Source: Anagrus nilaparvatae (Eukaryota > Arthropoda > Insecta > Hymenoptera > Mymaridae). From it: 64,000 bases of DNA. The notes under the pieces are model-generated. The model was not told where the DNA came from. It did not search any database and was given only the letters and a program-made list of their open reading frames with translations. The position numbers and the translations under genes are program-made. Within the stretch, counting starts at the first letter, position 1, and every line of letters starts with the position of its first letter. Location: contig JAKSXM010000150.1 of assembly GCA_022575985.1 (NCBI GenBank), forward strand, positions 1-64,000, given 5' to 3'. This document shows positions 22,253-34,306 of this stretch, piece by piece.

Positions 22253-24789
22253 TTTTCTTTATTTTTTTTGTTTAGAGGGCCTTTTCTTTTCTCTTTTCTT
22301 TCGCTCTCCCTTATTTATACATGGTATTCCGGTTCGTTGATTATCAACAGGTGAAAGAGTAGGCCCATATATAATTATTTATAATGTATACAACTTTGGG
22401 AATTTACTCTCTCGAAATTTTTACTTATCTTTATTCTTCCTTTCTTTTATTTTATTTTTTAAACATATTATTTTTTTATTTTTATATCATTAATGATGAA
22501 ATTCTTTCTTTCTTTCTTTTTTTTTGTTGGTGGTACAAAAAGTAAATTTGGTAATAAGTTTTTTTTTTATTATAATACAAAAATTTTTTTAATGATTTCC
22601 GGGAGTTTTTTTACACTGTAACCGAGAGTAACACAGTGATTTATTAACGAAATTTCAATTTTTTAAAGGATATGAATTTTTTAATATAAGTGCAATTTTT
22701 AAGATTTTAGCAAATGATAAAAAGCAGTTCCAAACTTAAAAGTCCTCGTCTTTTTTGTTCTAAAAAATTAATTAATTTACCATTTAAATAAAAATCCAGT
22801 TTCATTTTTTCATAAATCTTTCTAATTTATTCTTTTATAAATGATTTTTTTCAACATAATTTGTTTGAGTAAACAAATGGTAAACCATATAATTATGACA
22901 CTTAATATACCTTGGTACATAATTGAGATGGTACTTAATATCTTTTTTAGTCAGACAAAAAAAAATGAAATATTTCCCTTTCATTTTCTTTCATACTTTT
23001 TTTTTTTAAGTCAAGACAAAGAATAAAAAAAAATAGATAAAAAATTATATTGCCCTGTGAGAATAAAATGAAAAAAAACATTTGCTGTAATTATATAGTT
23101 TATCTATGAGTGCGTTATAAAAGGAAAAAAAAAGAAAAGTATAATTTTCAAAAAAAATAAATTTTTTTTTGTTCAAACTTTTTATTATGATAATTTTATT
23201 TTTTTTTTTATGTCAGTCAAATTATTTACTTTCATTGCATATTATGTGCTGTATGGAAATTTTTTTAAGTGAAATTTTTATTATGAAAATCTCAAAAATA
23301 TTATTTTTTTTAATTTTTTATATAAAATAATAATAAAAAAAGGCTTTTTTTAAAAATAAATTTTCTTTTTTTCTCATAGAAATTATTATAAAATAATGTG
23401 AGCTTAGTACGATAGAACAGAGCATTTTATGGGTAAAGTAATTGCTTAAAATTCTTTGAGAAAATAGTAAAAAATTATCTCAAGTAATTAAAAAATGACA
23501 GATTTGGGTCTTTACCCTGATATTTAAATTAGTTTCACTTTTTTTCAAGGTGTGGACGATAAACTAAAATCCAAGCTAAAATTAGTGCAAATAATAATTT
23601 TTGCAAATACTTAAAATATGCTACACTGAGAGTCTCTTATAATAAATATTTTAAAGAAATCTTCGTGAAACTAAAATTTTGATCAATCATGTCGACTCAT
23701 AATAAAATATTTTAAAATCAACCCCCAAAACTCCCATAACCAACTCTGGCCCAACCATCAAAAACCTCCTCATGCTCAATAAATCAGATGACTTTCAAAA
23801 AATACAAAAAGAGAAAATTTTTATCTAAAAAAATAATAAAATAAATGCATAAAAAAATATTTATTTAAATTTTATATTTTTAATAATCGTTCATCCATTA
23901 AAAAAAAAATGAAAACAAAATAAAAATATTTTTTTAACTCACATAAGCACACACACAGACCGAAACAAATGCACTTCCATAGACTTTTTAAAGTAACACG
24001 GTTTTTTTCTAAAGTTTCACATACAAGTCTAAAATAGATATATAAAAACGATGAAAAAAAAGGAGAGCGAGCACAACTTATATAGTAATATGAAAATTTG
24101 CATAATCCTTCTGATAAACAACTTGCATATAACTAAAAAAAAAGTAATTTCTTTATATGTATTAGAAAGAAGAGTTTACACATTACTGTGACCTAGATTT
24201 TGTATTAATATCTTTTTTTTAAAACTTACGCACATTTGTAATAATAATGAAAAATGTGTGAAAAAAATATACACGATTCAAAAAAATGATAAAAAAAATT
24301 GGTTATAAATGAAAGTGAATAGAATAAAAAAAATTTTATATAAATAAATTACTGGATGAGTGGATAAGAGTAATTTTAAGGAAGTGACTTGATAATAATG
24401 TTTTTTTTTATTATTATTTTTTATTTTGGGTTCGCTTTCTAAACTATGAAATGTTTATTATAGATGATATGGTTATTTGAATTGAATCGTTATTGACAGT
24501 ATGGTTAAGTACCGTGAAAATTATTTATGAAATATAAAAAATTTTTAAATTAAATATGGTTAATATAGCATGATTAATTATATACAGATATAGATAGTTG
24601 TACTTAATTGATAACTGTTTTTTAATTAATTTTATTTAGCTCTAATGAATTTTTAATCATTTTTATTACTTTGACGTCTTAATGTTTATCGTTAATCATT
24701 TATTGGCAGTTTTTCCTTGTAGATGAAATTGTCATTTTATTCGTTAGAATTTTTTTTTATTTGAGTAGAGTATGATTGATTTAGTTCTG
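22253..24789. other. A/T-rich DNA, no gene seen
   Basis: Upstream flank of the ZP gene. It is dominated by A and T runs; the small open frames are low-complexity. Confidence 0.6.
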
Positions 24790-25265
24790 CCATTCGATAG
24801 GACCGTTCAGGGACATACATCCTGCGTGGATAAAAGGTGTGGTATTCATGTTGTTAAGTCTCCTGAAATCGAACATGGAGTCCATTTTCATCTAATAGTG
24901 GCAGATTAATTGTTTAAAGAATATTTAATTGTTGACAAATTATTGCAAAAAATCGAATGATTTGCTAAATATGAGGATAAATATTATTGTTTAAAAAATT
25001 AATCTTATGTCTTCAAAAATAGAAAATTCGCGATTGGCATTTCAAATTACATCAAATTTCTTTGGTCCCTTTTTAAAATTTTATAAATTCTTAGTTTCAG
25101 CCCTCAAATTATGACCAATTCCGTAACAATTTGTTATTAACAATTAATATGCCACTTTTAGATAAAATGTACCCTGGGTTCGGTTTCAGGAGACCATAAA
25201 ACATAAATACCACCCACTTTTATCCACGCAAGACGTTTTGATTCCATGATTTGACCATTAGATAG
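24790..25265. repeat. Imperfect inverted repeat (arms about 115 bp)
   Basis: The left arm near 24790-24905 contains GCGTGGATAAAAGGTGTGGT, AAGTCTCCTGAAA and CTAATAGTGGC. The right arm near 25150-25262 contains the complements ACCACCCACTTTTATCCACGC, TTTCAGGAGAC and GCCACTTTTAG. Noncoding, foldback or MITE-like. Confidence 0.7.
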
Positions 25266-25539
25266 TCATTTTTGAATTTTTGATCCTGGACTATAGAGTA
25301 TTTTTGACTGTTACATAAAGGGTGAGTTATTTCAAACGATTTAAGTCAAATATCTCGAAAACAAAGCAAAATAGCCGAAAACGTTTTTTATAAAAGTTGT
25401 TAGGGTTGGAGGGGCCCATCTAATAGGATGGAGGGGCATTAGATTTGATTCTTAGGGCCCCATAGGGGCAAGCAGGATCCAACATATAAAATTTAAATAG
25501 AAAGTATACTTTTTTATTTCGAATTCAGATTTCATTTTT

Positions 25540-25885
25540 TAGACCCAAAAAAGTTTTTATATAGCACTGAATAAAAACACTTTTTTGGTAGCTACTACAA
25601 TTTATATTGTATGCTTTTTGTGGGTGCAGACTTCTGATGATTATTTGAGATTTTGGGTCCTACAAGACTTAATGGGCCCAATTAGGCTTTTTTTAAATCT
25701 GAAAAAGAAAAAAAAAATATTTTTGGTAGTTACTACCATTTTTATTCTAAGTTTGTTGTGGTAGATGTCTGTTAAAGATTATATTTGAGATTTTGGGTCC
25801 TACATGCCTTAATGAGCCCAAACGGGCTTTTTCTAAAGCTCAAAATGAATAAAAAATATGTTTACGGTAGTTACTACCAATTTTA
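25540..25885. repeat. Tandem repeat, about 140-bp unit, two and a half copies
   Basis: GGTAGYTACTAC recurs near 25587, 25725 and 25866. TGAGATTTTGGGTCCTACA and TTAATGRGCCCAA follow in the first two copies. Copies are diverged. Confidence 0.7.
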
Positions 25886-28800
25886 CTAGAGAAACAGAAA
25901 AAGTTAGTTTATATATACGGGTACCCAAATTTGTGGGTATTGGACTCGGAAATTCGGCTTTTTCGAGTCAGCTAGATTTTCCGTTAAACCAGAAATTTTT
26001 CTAAAATTTTTGCAATTACAGTTTTTAATCAGAAACTTACCAAACTTTAAAAAAATTTTTTTTAATTTTCATAATCAATCCTACAACAAAAGTATTTAAG
26101 AACTGATTATAATAAAGCATTAATGAAAAAGCAAAAAAAAAATAAATGCGTAAAATATTGATTATATTATAAAAAAAAATAGAAATTTAATGACATTGAA
26201 AGAAAATCTCGAAGAAAATTTATTTACCATTTTTTGAAATTAAGATTTTCTTTTCAATTTAGATTGAAAAGTCATTAAAAATACGTTATTAATTTTTGAT
26301 CTCATTAAAATTTTGTAAATTCCACTTCAAAAATACTTAAAATAGAATTAAGTAAAATCACTGGGCAAGAAATAAAAATACAAATATTTGTTTTCCCTTT
26401 CGATAAAAATAATAAAAATGTAAAACCTCGATGCAGATTGTATTTAAACAAAAAGGGAGTAAGTTTCAAAAGCTTTTGTATACTTTCATTCAGCTATTAT
26501 CGTTACTGTGAAGGAGTTTACTGTCAATTTTCAATAAATAAAAAAATTCTAAACCTGATTTTATTTACTTGCAGTTAAATTATTTTTTATCAAAGTAGAA
26601 CAAAAAAAAATTATCTAAAAACAGTAATACATAATACTTTCTTTAAATGTCTTCTTTTTTTTTTTAAATAAAATGCATTTTTTGAGGTAATTGATAAATA
26701 AATTAGCTTTTTTTTCTTTCTTTGTTATCTATTTAATAATAAAAACAACGTTTCGCTTGACTGGTAACTTAAATGTTCTGTCTTTATTTTCCTGCATAAA
26801 AACTGCTATTATATTTACCATAAAAAAAATAATATTAATTAAGTAAATTAAAAAAAAAAAACTTGTTTTAATCTAATTAAATAAATACATAAATTTATGA
26901 GCTTTAAATTTCTATAAATTGATTTTATAAATAAAAATTTTAGACCTAAATTCTTTCATGTATTGAAAAATATTTTCAAATTAATAAATTTTTCGTTATC
27001 TGATATTACGATTTGATCTTTGAAATCTCTTTTATAAATTTGTACTTTATTAGGCTAAAATAACAGTATAAAATAACAAAAATGGCAATTAAAATATTAC
27101 TTATATGGAGTTTTATATTTATTAGCATGATGAGTTTACTTTTTTCTGTACTTATAAGTTAAATTTAATTATTATCTGATTTTAAGGATAATCAGATTTT
27201 AGTAGGTTATTAGAATATTTTATTTTTAAGTTTCTATGAATTATTGATTTTATCGGGATTTTCATAAACTAAACTTTTTTTAAATGTATTTTAAGAAATG
27301 GTTTCGCAAGTTGCTATACCAAATTTTGGGATATAAGTTTGCCCAACAGTTAGCGGAATTTTCCATTAGAGAAATGTTTTAAAAAAATTTGAATTTCCTC
27401 ACCTTTTCTCAATTTATCTGTATACTTTTATAAGTAGTTGCTTAGCGTATTTTTTTCAGGATTCAATTCATTCATTAATATTCATTAACGATATCCGAGT
27501 CACAGAAAAACTACAAAAAACCTATGCTACGAACAGGCCGGATATACGTTTTTCTACATAATGTTCGAATTTTCTTTTAAGAATTTTGTCGAAAACGCGA
27601 TCCTGATCAGACAATGTATAACGTCAGTCACTAGTATGCGAGGCGGTCACTTACCCCAAAAATCAATTCAAGTTGTAAATTCGAAGAAAATTAAGGAAAT
27701 GGCAATCATTTTTAGCCTAATTTGAAACATATAATGCAATTAAAACCCCCTAAAGTTCCATTTTCCTCCCAGTATGTAATTTTTACGTTTAAATCTTTCT
27801 TTTTCAGCCTAAGTAAAATAAATAATATAAAAATAACGAAATTACTAAGACCTAAGCAGATTCTGGCTAGAATTTCTGATACCCAAAATTTCTGTTACAA
27901 ATGAAAATTACAACATTTTATATAGTTTTTTATTTTCATGTTTAGTACAGCTCTTAAGAAGAATCCGAAATTTGTCTAAAAAAGGGGAAAATATAAAATT
28001 TGCCGAGGACTCCAAATATCTAGTAAGAATTTTCATTAGCTGTCAGAAAAAAACTGATTCCAAAAATTCTTACCAGAACCTACCCAGATCACAAAAATTC
28101 TGTTGCTTTAATGTTATTTTTTTTACTAGAGCAGTGCATAATCAAATCAGCATACATAAAATTTTCAAATTAACCACTACAGATAAACATTTCGCCTATA
28201 AATCAATTTCCATAACTGAAAACCCATATTCTAAAAATTACAAATTTATATCAGCTACACATATTTATGATACTTAAAAAAAATTAACATTACCTTACTA
28301 TTATTATTATTTATTAAATAATAGATAAATAAATCTACCAATAATATTTTTAAAATATAAACATTTCTATAGATAAAGAAAAAAAATAAATAAATAAGTT
28401 TATCTTACATAAAAAAGAAAGGAGTAAAAAAATATAATAAAAAATAAGGTAAACTATACTGCTCAATGAAGCATTGAAACTAGGTTAAAAGATTCTTTTC
28501 AATTCGTTATTTATTACGTATAAAATTATCAAAGATACGATTATATCTGCTTGTATTTTTTAGATTTTCATTTTCAATAATAATAACTAATAATAATGAA
28601 TTAAAAGATTAGATAAAAAAAATTTTTTTTTTTAAATTATGGAATTTGTGTAAAAAATATTTTTGAGAAAAAAATACTCACGATTTAAAAAATATTTTTT
28701 TGTTATTACAGGTGAAAGCTTGGCCCAATATAAAATTATAAACCTTATACCTTAAAAAAATTCCAACCATTCTTCTAAAAAAATATCTATAGGATAATAA

Positions 28801-30209
28801 TTTGCATATAATGCATGGAAAATAAAAAAATGATTATTTTATCAAGTAAAATTATAATATGTGTTATTATACTTCAATCGAAAAAAAAAGTTAGATTATA
28901 AATAAAAATAAGGATCACATAAATAAGTAACACATATATTCAAGATTGCCTACTTTACGCGCCGACGCGCGTGTATATCCGTTTTATGTTGTTGGCCGTG
29001 TTATTCGCTTTTCCGTAGACATATTTTAAACAACTTTTCTTATTTCATTTTGATGAATTAAATGTAGATAAATAGATTTTTTCCTTAATCGTTTTTTATC
29101 ATTTTTTAACTTTTATGTTACAATAAATTTTTCGATTGCTGTATTTACTGATTTTTTTATACTACGACAAGCTATACATTTCAATAGACTTTTATAATAC
29201 CCCTGGAGACCAATTATTCGCCAATTTCCAATACTGTAAGGTAATAAAACTGCCAAAGACTGCAATCAAATTCTAAATTACATAATTTAATTTTTCAAAT
29301 GGCTTATTTTTTAAAACTTTTTTTCTAAATCTGAATTCGCTAGACAAAAGCATAATAAATAAGCATTTTAGGACATTTTCCATTATGTAAAATTATACAA
29401 AAATTTTTTTAGTTGACCTGGCAAATAAAGTTGTTTGAAAAAGAATTTTTCTAACAATGGGACATTGTAATTCGATTATTTGTGTACTAGAATTAAAATT
29501 GCACATTTTTTGTTGTAAATATAATTATTTAAACCTAAAAATAATGGTTTTAAAGTAAATTGTTAGCAGTTTTAAAAAAAAATTTTTTAATTTATTGATG
29601 TGTTTTTGCATATAATATAAAACACTCCTTACTTCTTGATCGAAAAAAAAGTAATTTAAATTAATGAGAGCAATTCTGAGTGAAATCAGTAAAATCTTTT
29701 TTAGGTCCCATGTGAAATTTTCTTAGGAATAAAATATTTGCAATATTTCAAATTTTCATTCTTTATTCTTTTTGGAGTCTTAGAAGGCCAACTACAATTG
29801 ATTTTATACGGCTTCCAAAAAAATATGCAAAAAGGTAAATTTTCTGAAAACGTAAAAAAAATTTTTGGCAGCTTTGGGAAAATAGCATATGAATGAATCA
29901 ATTTTCCGGCTTCTCCTGTACGAATTTCCAAAAAATAATGGCAATTTTCACTTTCTATTGGCGGCTGTATGTGGTAAAGAACAACTTACAAGCGAGCAGC
30001 TAAAAAAGCTAAAACTGTCTTTTTAATTTGGCCTAGGGCTAAAAAAACGGTGAAATGTGGCACTTTGAATAGGAAGTCTTCAGTCCAAAATATCGAATCG
30101 ACCTAAAAGATTTGATGATTTCGCTTAAACTACTCATGAAAATTACAAAACACAAATTTTTTTTGGATAATTCCATAATAATATTATCAATGAAATTCCA
30201 TAAATTGAT
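25886..30209. other. A/T-rich DNA, no gene seen
   Basis: Includes a small GC-richer patch (ACGCGCCGACGCGCG near 28958). Open frames of 60-100 codons here are rich in Lys, Asn, Phe and Ile and look random. Confidence 0.6.
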
Positions 30210-31635
30210 ACACTATAAAAAATAATAAAATTTTAAGAAGTTAATATTAACTTCGTACCCATTAAGTCCTCGAAAGTGAATAATCCCTTGATTCAAGTTA
30301 ACGGGGTTAAATCAATGCATCCCAACCTTGAGTCAGCTGACGTATATTTGTTAAAATAGCTGTCTTTTAGACTCAGGTCAACTTAATATTAGGTTCAATC
30401 CGGTAACTATATATTTGACTTACGTATTAGTTATAACTCCCTGAAATTTCTATCATCTCCTCGAATACCTTCGGTATAAAAATGGATCGTATGAGGGAAA
30501 ACTGATATCCTGCAGGAAAAATTTTTAATTTTTCATCCAAAACAATTTTCCAATTTTCCAATATGGCGGACCAAAAAACATGAAAATAGAAACTTTCTAC
30601 ATTACCTGGGGGTTTTCGAGGTCGACAAAAACGTTTCTATTAATGAAAATTTTAATTTTTTTGCCCCAGCATATTTTCCAATTTTCCAAAATGGCGGACC
30701 AAAAAACATTTCAGAATAAGCTTTTTACATTGCAAGGGGGTTTTCGGGGTCGAGAAAAACGTTTTTATGAATGAAAATTTTAATTTTTTTGCCCCAGTAT
30801 ATTTTCCAATTTTCCAATATGGCGTACCAAAAAACATTTCAGAATAAGCTTTTTACATTGTCAGGGGGTTTTCGAGGTCGAGAAAAACGTTTTTACGAAT
30901 GAAAATTGGAATTTTTTTGTCCCAGAATATTTTCCAATTTTCCAATATGGCAGACCAAAAAACATTTTAGAATAAGCTTTTTACATTGCCAAGGGGTTTA
31001 GAGGTCGATAAAATCGTTTTTATGAAGTTTTTATTTACATGATTTTTGGTCCGCCATCTTGGAAAATTGGAAAATATGCTGGAACAAAAAAATTAAAATT
31101 TTCATTTATAAATACGTTTTTCTCGACCCCGAAAACCCCCAGGTAATGTAGAAAGTTTCTATTTTCATGTTTTTTGGTCCGCCATATTGGAAAATTGGAA
31201 AATTTTTTAGGATGTACAATTAAAAATTTCGCCTCCAGGATATCAGTTTTCCCTCGTACGGTCCATTTTCATTTCAAAGGTATTCGAGGAGATGAGAGAA
31301 ATTTCAGGGAGTTATAACTCCCTAAATTCAGAGAGTATATTATATTTACGGGCTTGTACTATATTTTTTTATGTCTAAGATAAGCTTGAATTTATTTCAA
31401 TGTTATATTTGGATATAACAAATTCGAATTAGCTTAAATTAGCCCAATTACATTTTTTGTATCAAGCTAATATTTTGTTGAAAGAAGCTTGCTTTCAATT
31501 GAATCACGGGATCTCCCGTCAAGTCACTGTTTAAGTTGATTCAAGTAAATATTCGCTTCGCCGCCGTATTTACCTTCGCGCTTAGGTTGCGTCAACTTCG
31601 CATAGCTTGGCAATACTCTATATTTTTCACAGTGT
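30210..31635. mobile_element. Composite foldback element, possible outer ends ACACT...AGTGT
   Basis: Weak outer inverted ends, ACACTATAAAAAAT at 30210 and ATATTTTTCACAGTGT at 31635, enclose the much stronger foldback at 30429-31320. The outer ends mismatch at a few positions and no target duplication is obvious, so the outer limits are provisional. No transposase frame is present. Confidence 0.45.
30429..31320. repeat. Foldback repeat of a 128-bp module in both orientations
   Basis: The ends are an inverted pair (AGTTATAACTCCCTGAAATT and AATTTCAGGGAGTTATAACT). Within, ATGGCGGACCAAAAAACAT recurs at 30563, 30691, 30819 and 30947, exactly 128 bp apart. It then recurs inverted as GGTCCGCCAT near 31050 and 31178, again 128 bp apart. 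Each module also carries TTTTCCAATTTTCCAA and GGGGGTTTTCGAGGTCGA. The short open frames crossing it are by-products. Confidence 0.85.
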
Positions 31636-32773
31636 ACTACTCACAATACCATTCACCTATTTTCTCTTTTTACATATTATTACATAATAAATACGCTATT
31701 TACAATACTAAACTTACAAAAAGCGCAAAATATCATAAAAAAAAACAAAATTCCTAAATTTTACTTTTAGCGACCCATTTCCTATTTTAAATAATTATTT
31801 TAATTCATCCAAATAATTTCTACTCACATTTCTATTTTAAATAATTTACGCTAAGCATAAAATAAAAAACAAAATTTCTAATTAAATGTACTAAATACAC
31901 AAATTATCACAATTATATTTCTTAACCTATATATATATTTTAAGAAAAAAAAATGCAGTACGTGTGTATAAAAGAAAGAAAAAAAAAATCAGAGTAAATT
32001 TCTCTAGATAGTATATTATTATTATTATGTAGGAAGAAAAGTGCGTGATATCTAAGAATGAAATGTTTGTGTCAATTAATTGCATCGTTCATCCAACAAG
32101 AAAAGTTAAATTACATATACACGCGTCATTAACTCAACTTAATAACCATTTGTTATAATATAGACTGTTTATAAACTATAAACTATTAAATTGCAATATT
32201 CCCTGGGTAATCATTTGAAAATTCTATACTATGTCACTTCGTTACTATTATTTTTTTTTTTTGAAAACTATTTTAATTTTCGCTCGTTATACTTTTTTTT
32301 AATAAATACCGCATGTCGGTCAAAGTGTTAAATAAAAAATTGTTGATAAACTTTTTAACTATATAGATTTTTATATAAATTGGTAAGAAATGTTGATTAT
32401 AGATATATGATTTTCCTTATTAATTCGTGAAAGTCGTTCAATTTCCTTAAGCAAACGGAAAAAATTATATAAAAAATTAATTCGTGTCTTGATTTTTTAG
32501 TATATTATATGGACTGATTTAGGTGGATTCGCTAAAATTTTTGTGGCTTTGAAAATTTTAAAAGAATTATTTTTGCTAAATTTTGATGACATTGGGGCCA
32601 AAATTCTAACAGGATACGCAGCATTTTTAAAGTTTATTTTAATCAAACAAAAATAGAATTTATCAGAAAAGCTCAAGATGTCAAAAAAATTTTTCTTGAA
32701 ATCCCTCAAATCTGTTCAAAATCAAACTTTTTTCAAATTATTGATTATACTTTTTCATTAGTTATAACAAATT

Positions 32774-32850
32774 TAAGAGTATTAATCCACATAAATATAT
32801 TTTAATAATAACTTAATGTTAAGAGTATTAATCCACATAAATATATTTTT
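32774..32850. repeat. Direct duplication, 46-bp period
   Basis: TAAGAGTATTAATCCACATA followed by AATATATTTT occurs at 32774 and again at 32820 with no differences over about 30 bases. Confidence 0.85.
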
Positions 32851-33172
32851 TATTAAAAAAAATTATTTTGAAGCTATTGAGGATGTGAATAAAAAAATTA
32901 TTTTTCTATAAATTCTAATTTTATGCTTTCAAACTTCATAATTTTTAAAAATATGTATAAAATACTTTCTTATTCATTTAATCGTCACCTTTTATAACAA
33001 CTATAATTTCTAATCATACGGATTATATAATATAAAGAAAATATATCTATGAAAAAAATTTTGAAATTTTATTTGGATGATTTTGTAGTTTGTACGTATA
33101 TTAGATACGTATTTTTTTATTTTTCAATTAAACAATGCAACCGGTGAAATAAAGAGTTTAATAAATTACGCG

Positions 33173-33232
33173 TGACGTCACAATCTAGATTCCCTATACC
33201 TATAAAATTCCGTTTCATGAACTATGACGTCG
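33173..33232. promoter_or_regulatory. Paired CRE-like sites around a TATAAA motif
   Basis: TGACGTCA, the perfect CREB/ATF palindrome, lies at 33173-33180. TGACGTCG lies at 33225-33232, and TATAAA begins at 33201 between them. CCAAT-like motifs (GCCAAT) follow near 33354. No open frame follows on either strand, so a promoter is only a possibility and chance occurrence is quite likely. Confidence 0.25.
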
Positions 33233-34182
33233 CGGTTCCCCTTTTACAAGTATTTTCGCTACTTTAATTATTAATTATTCTGTAATTTTTAATTTTTATG
33301 AAAAATTATAAAAGAATAGATATCGAATATATTTTTCTGGGCAATAGCCACGGCCAATAGTGACTATATTCCATTTTGAGAGTTCGTCAATATTGCCCTT
33401 TGTAAAGAAACAAACATTCATAATCTCATCTAGAAATATTTATTGTTACCAAATTCGATTACAAGAACTCAGCGCTACGAACATCGTATCTTTAAACCCT
33501 CCGCATTTCTACGAGCCGGTTAAGAATGTACTATTATAAATTTTCAGATATCAAAAAATCCTAATAGTTGGAGAATACCTATTATGCATAACCACATTAT
33601 AAGAATTAATAAACCATAATTCAAGGACATTATAAAACAAAAAAATTAATTTAAATTTGTTGTTATATCTTTTAGTAATGAAACTTATTTACAATTCACA
33701 TATATTCACAATTTTTACTTCTAGGATCTCTTTATATAGACTGATGAAGTCTTTTCTCTTTCGAGAATTTTCTTTACAGGAACAGTAAGTAACTATAAAT
33801 ATTATATCCACATTCACTAAATAGCTCTTTGTCAAAAGTATTTTTTTTTTATTTTTTAAAACCCTTAAGAAAAAATATATTTTTTTAATATCTTTTAACT
33901 TCTTTCATTATGCCTTCGAAATCTCGTTTAAAACATAATATTTATTTGTTTCAAGTACACTAGCCTATAAACAATTAAAAAACAAAATAACAACTAAAGA
34001 CAAAATATCCTAAAAAAATTAAATAACAAGCAAGTCTTCTGAATAAATTGATACTTTTTTAATTATTTTTAATTTATGGAAAGATTTCTGCTTAAAAAAA
34101 AATTAATGAAAATTAATTAATGAAAATAATTTACATACTAAATTCTACAGATATTTATCAAAAACATTTCTTTTTTTATTTA

Positions 34183-34306
34183 TTTAATCTAAATTCATCA
34201 AATATTTAAAATTTCTTTTCGCTTAATCGGTACATCATCAAAAATATTTTAAATACATTTAATTAAAATAACTTTTTTTTATAGTATTTGATGAATTTAG
34301 ATTAAA
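34183..34306. repeat. Perfect 22-bp inverted repeat, about 124 bp overall
   Basis: TTTAATCTAAATTCATCAAA at 34183 is matched by TTTGATGAATTTAGATTAAA ending at 34306, with about 80 bp of A/T-rich spacer. It may be a short MITE. Confidence 0.7.

Noticed and set aside
27972..28277. 101-codon plus-strand frame
   Set aside because: Lys/Ser/Asn/Ile-rich with no motif, no flanking gene signals and composition equal to its surroundings.
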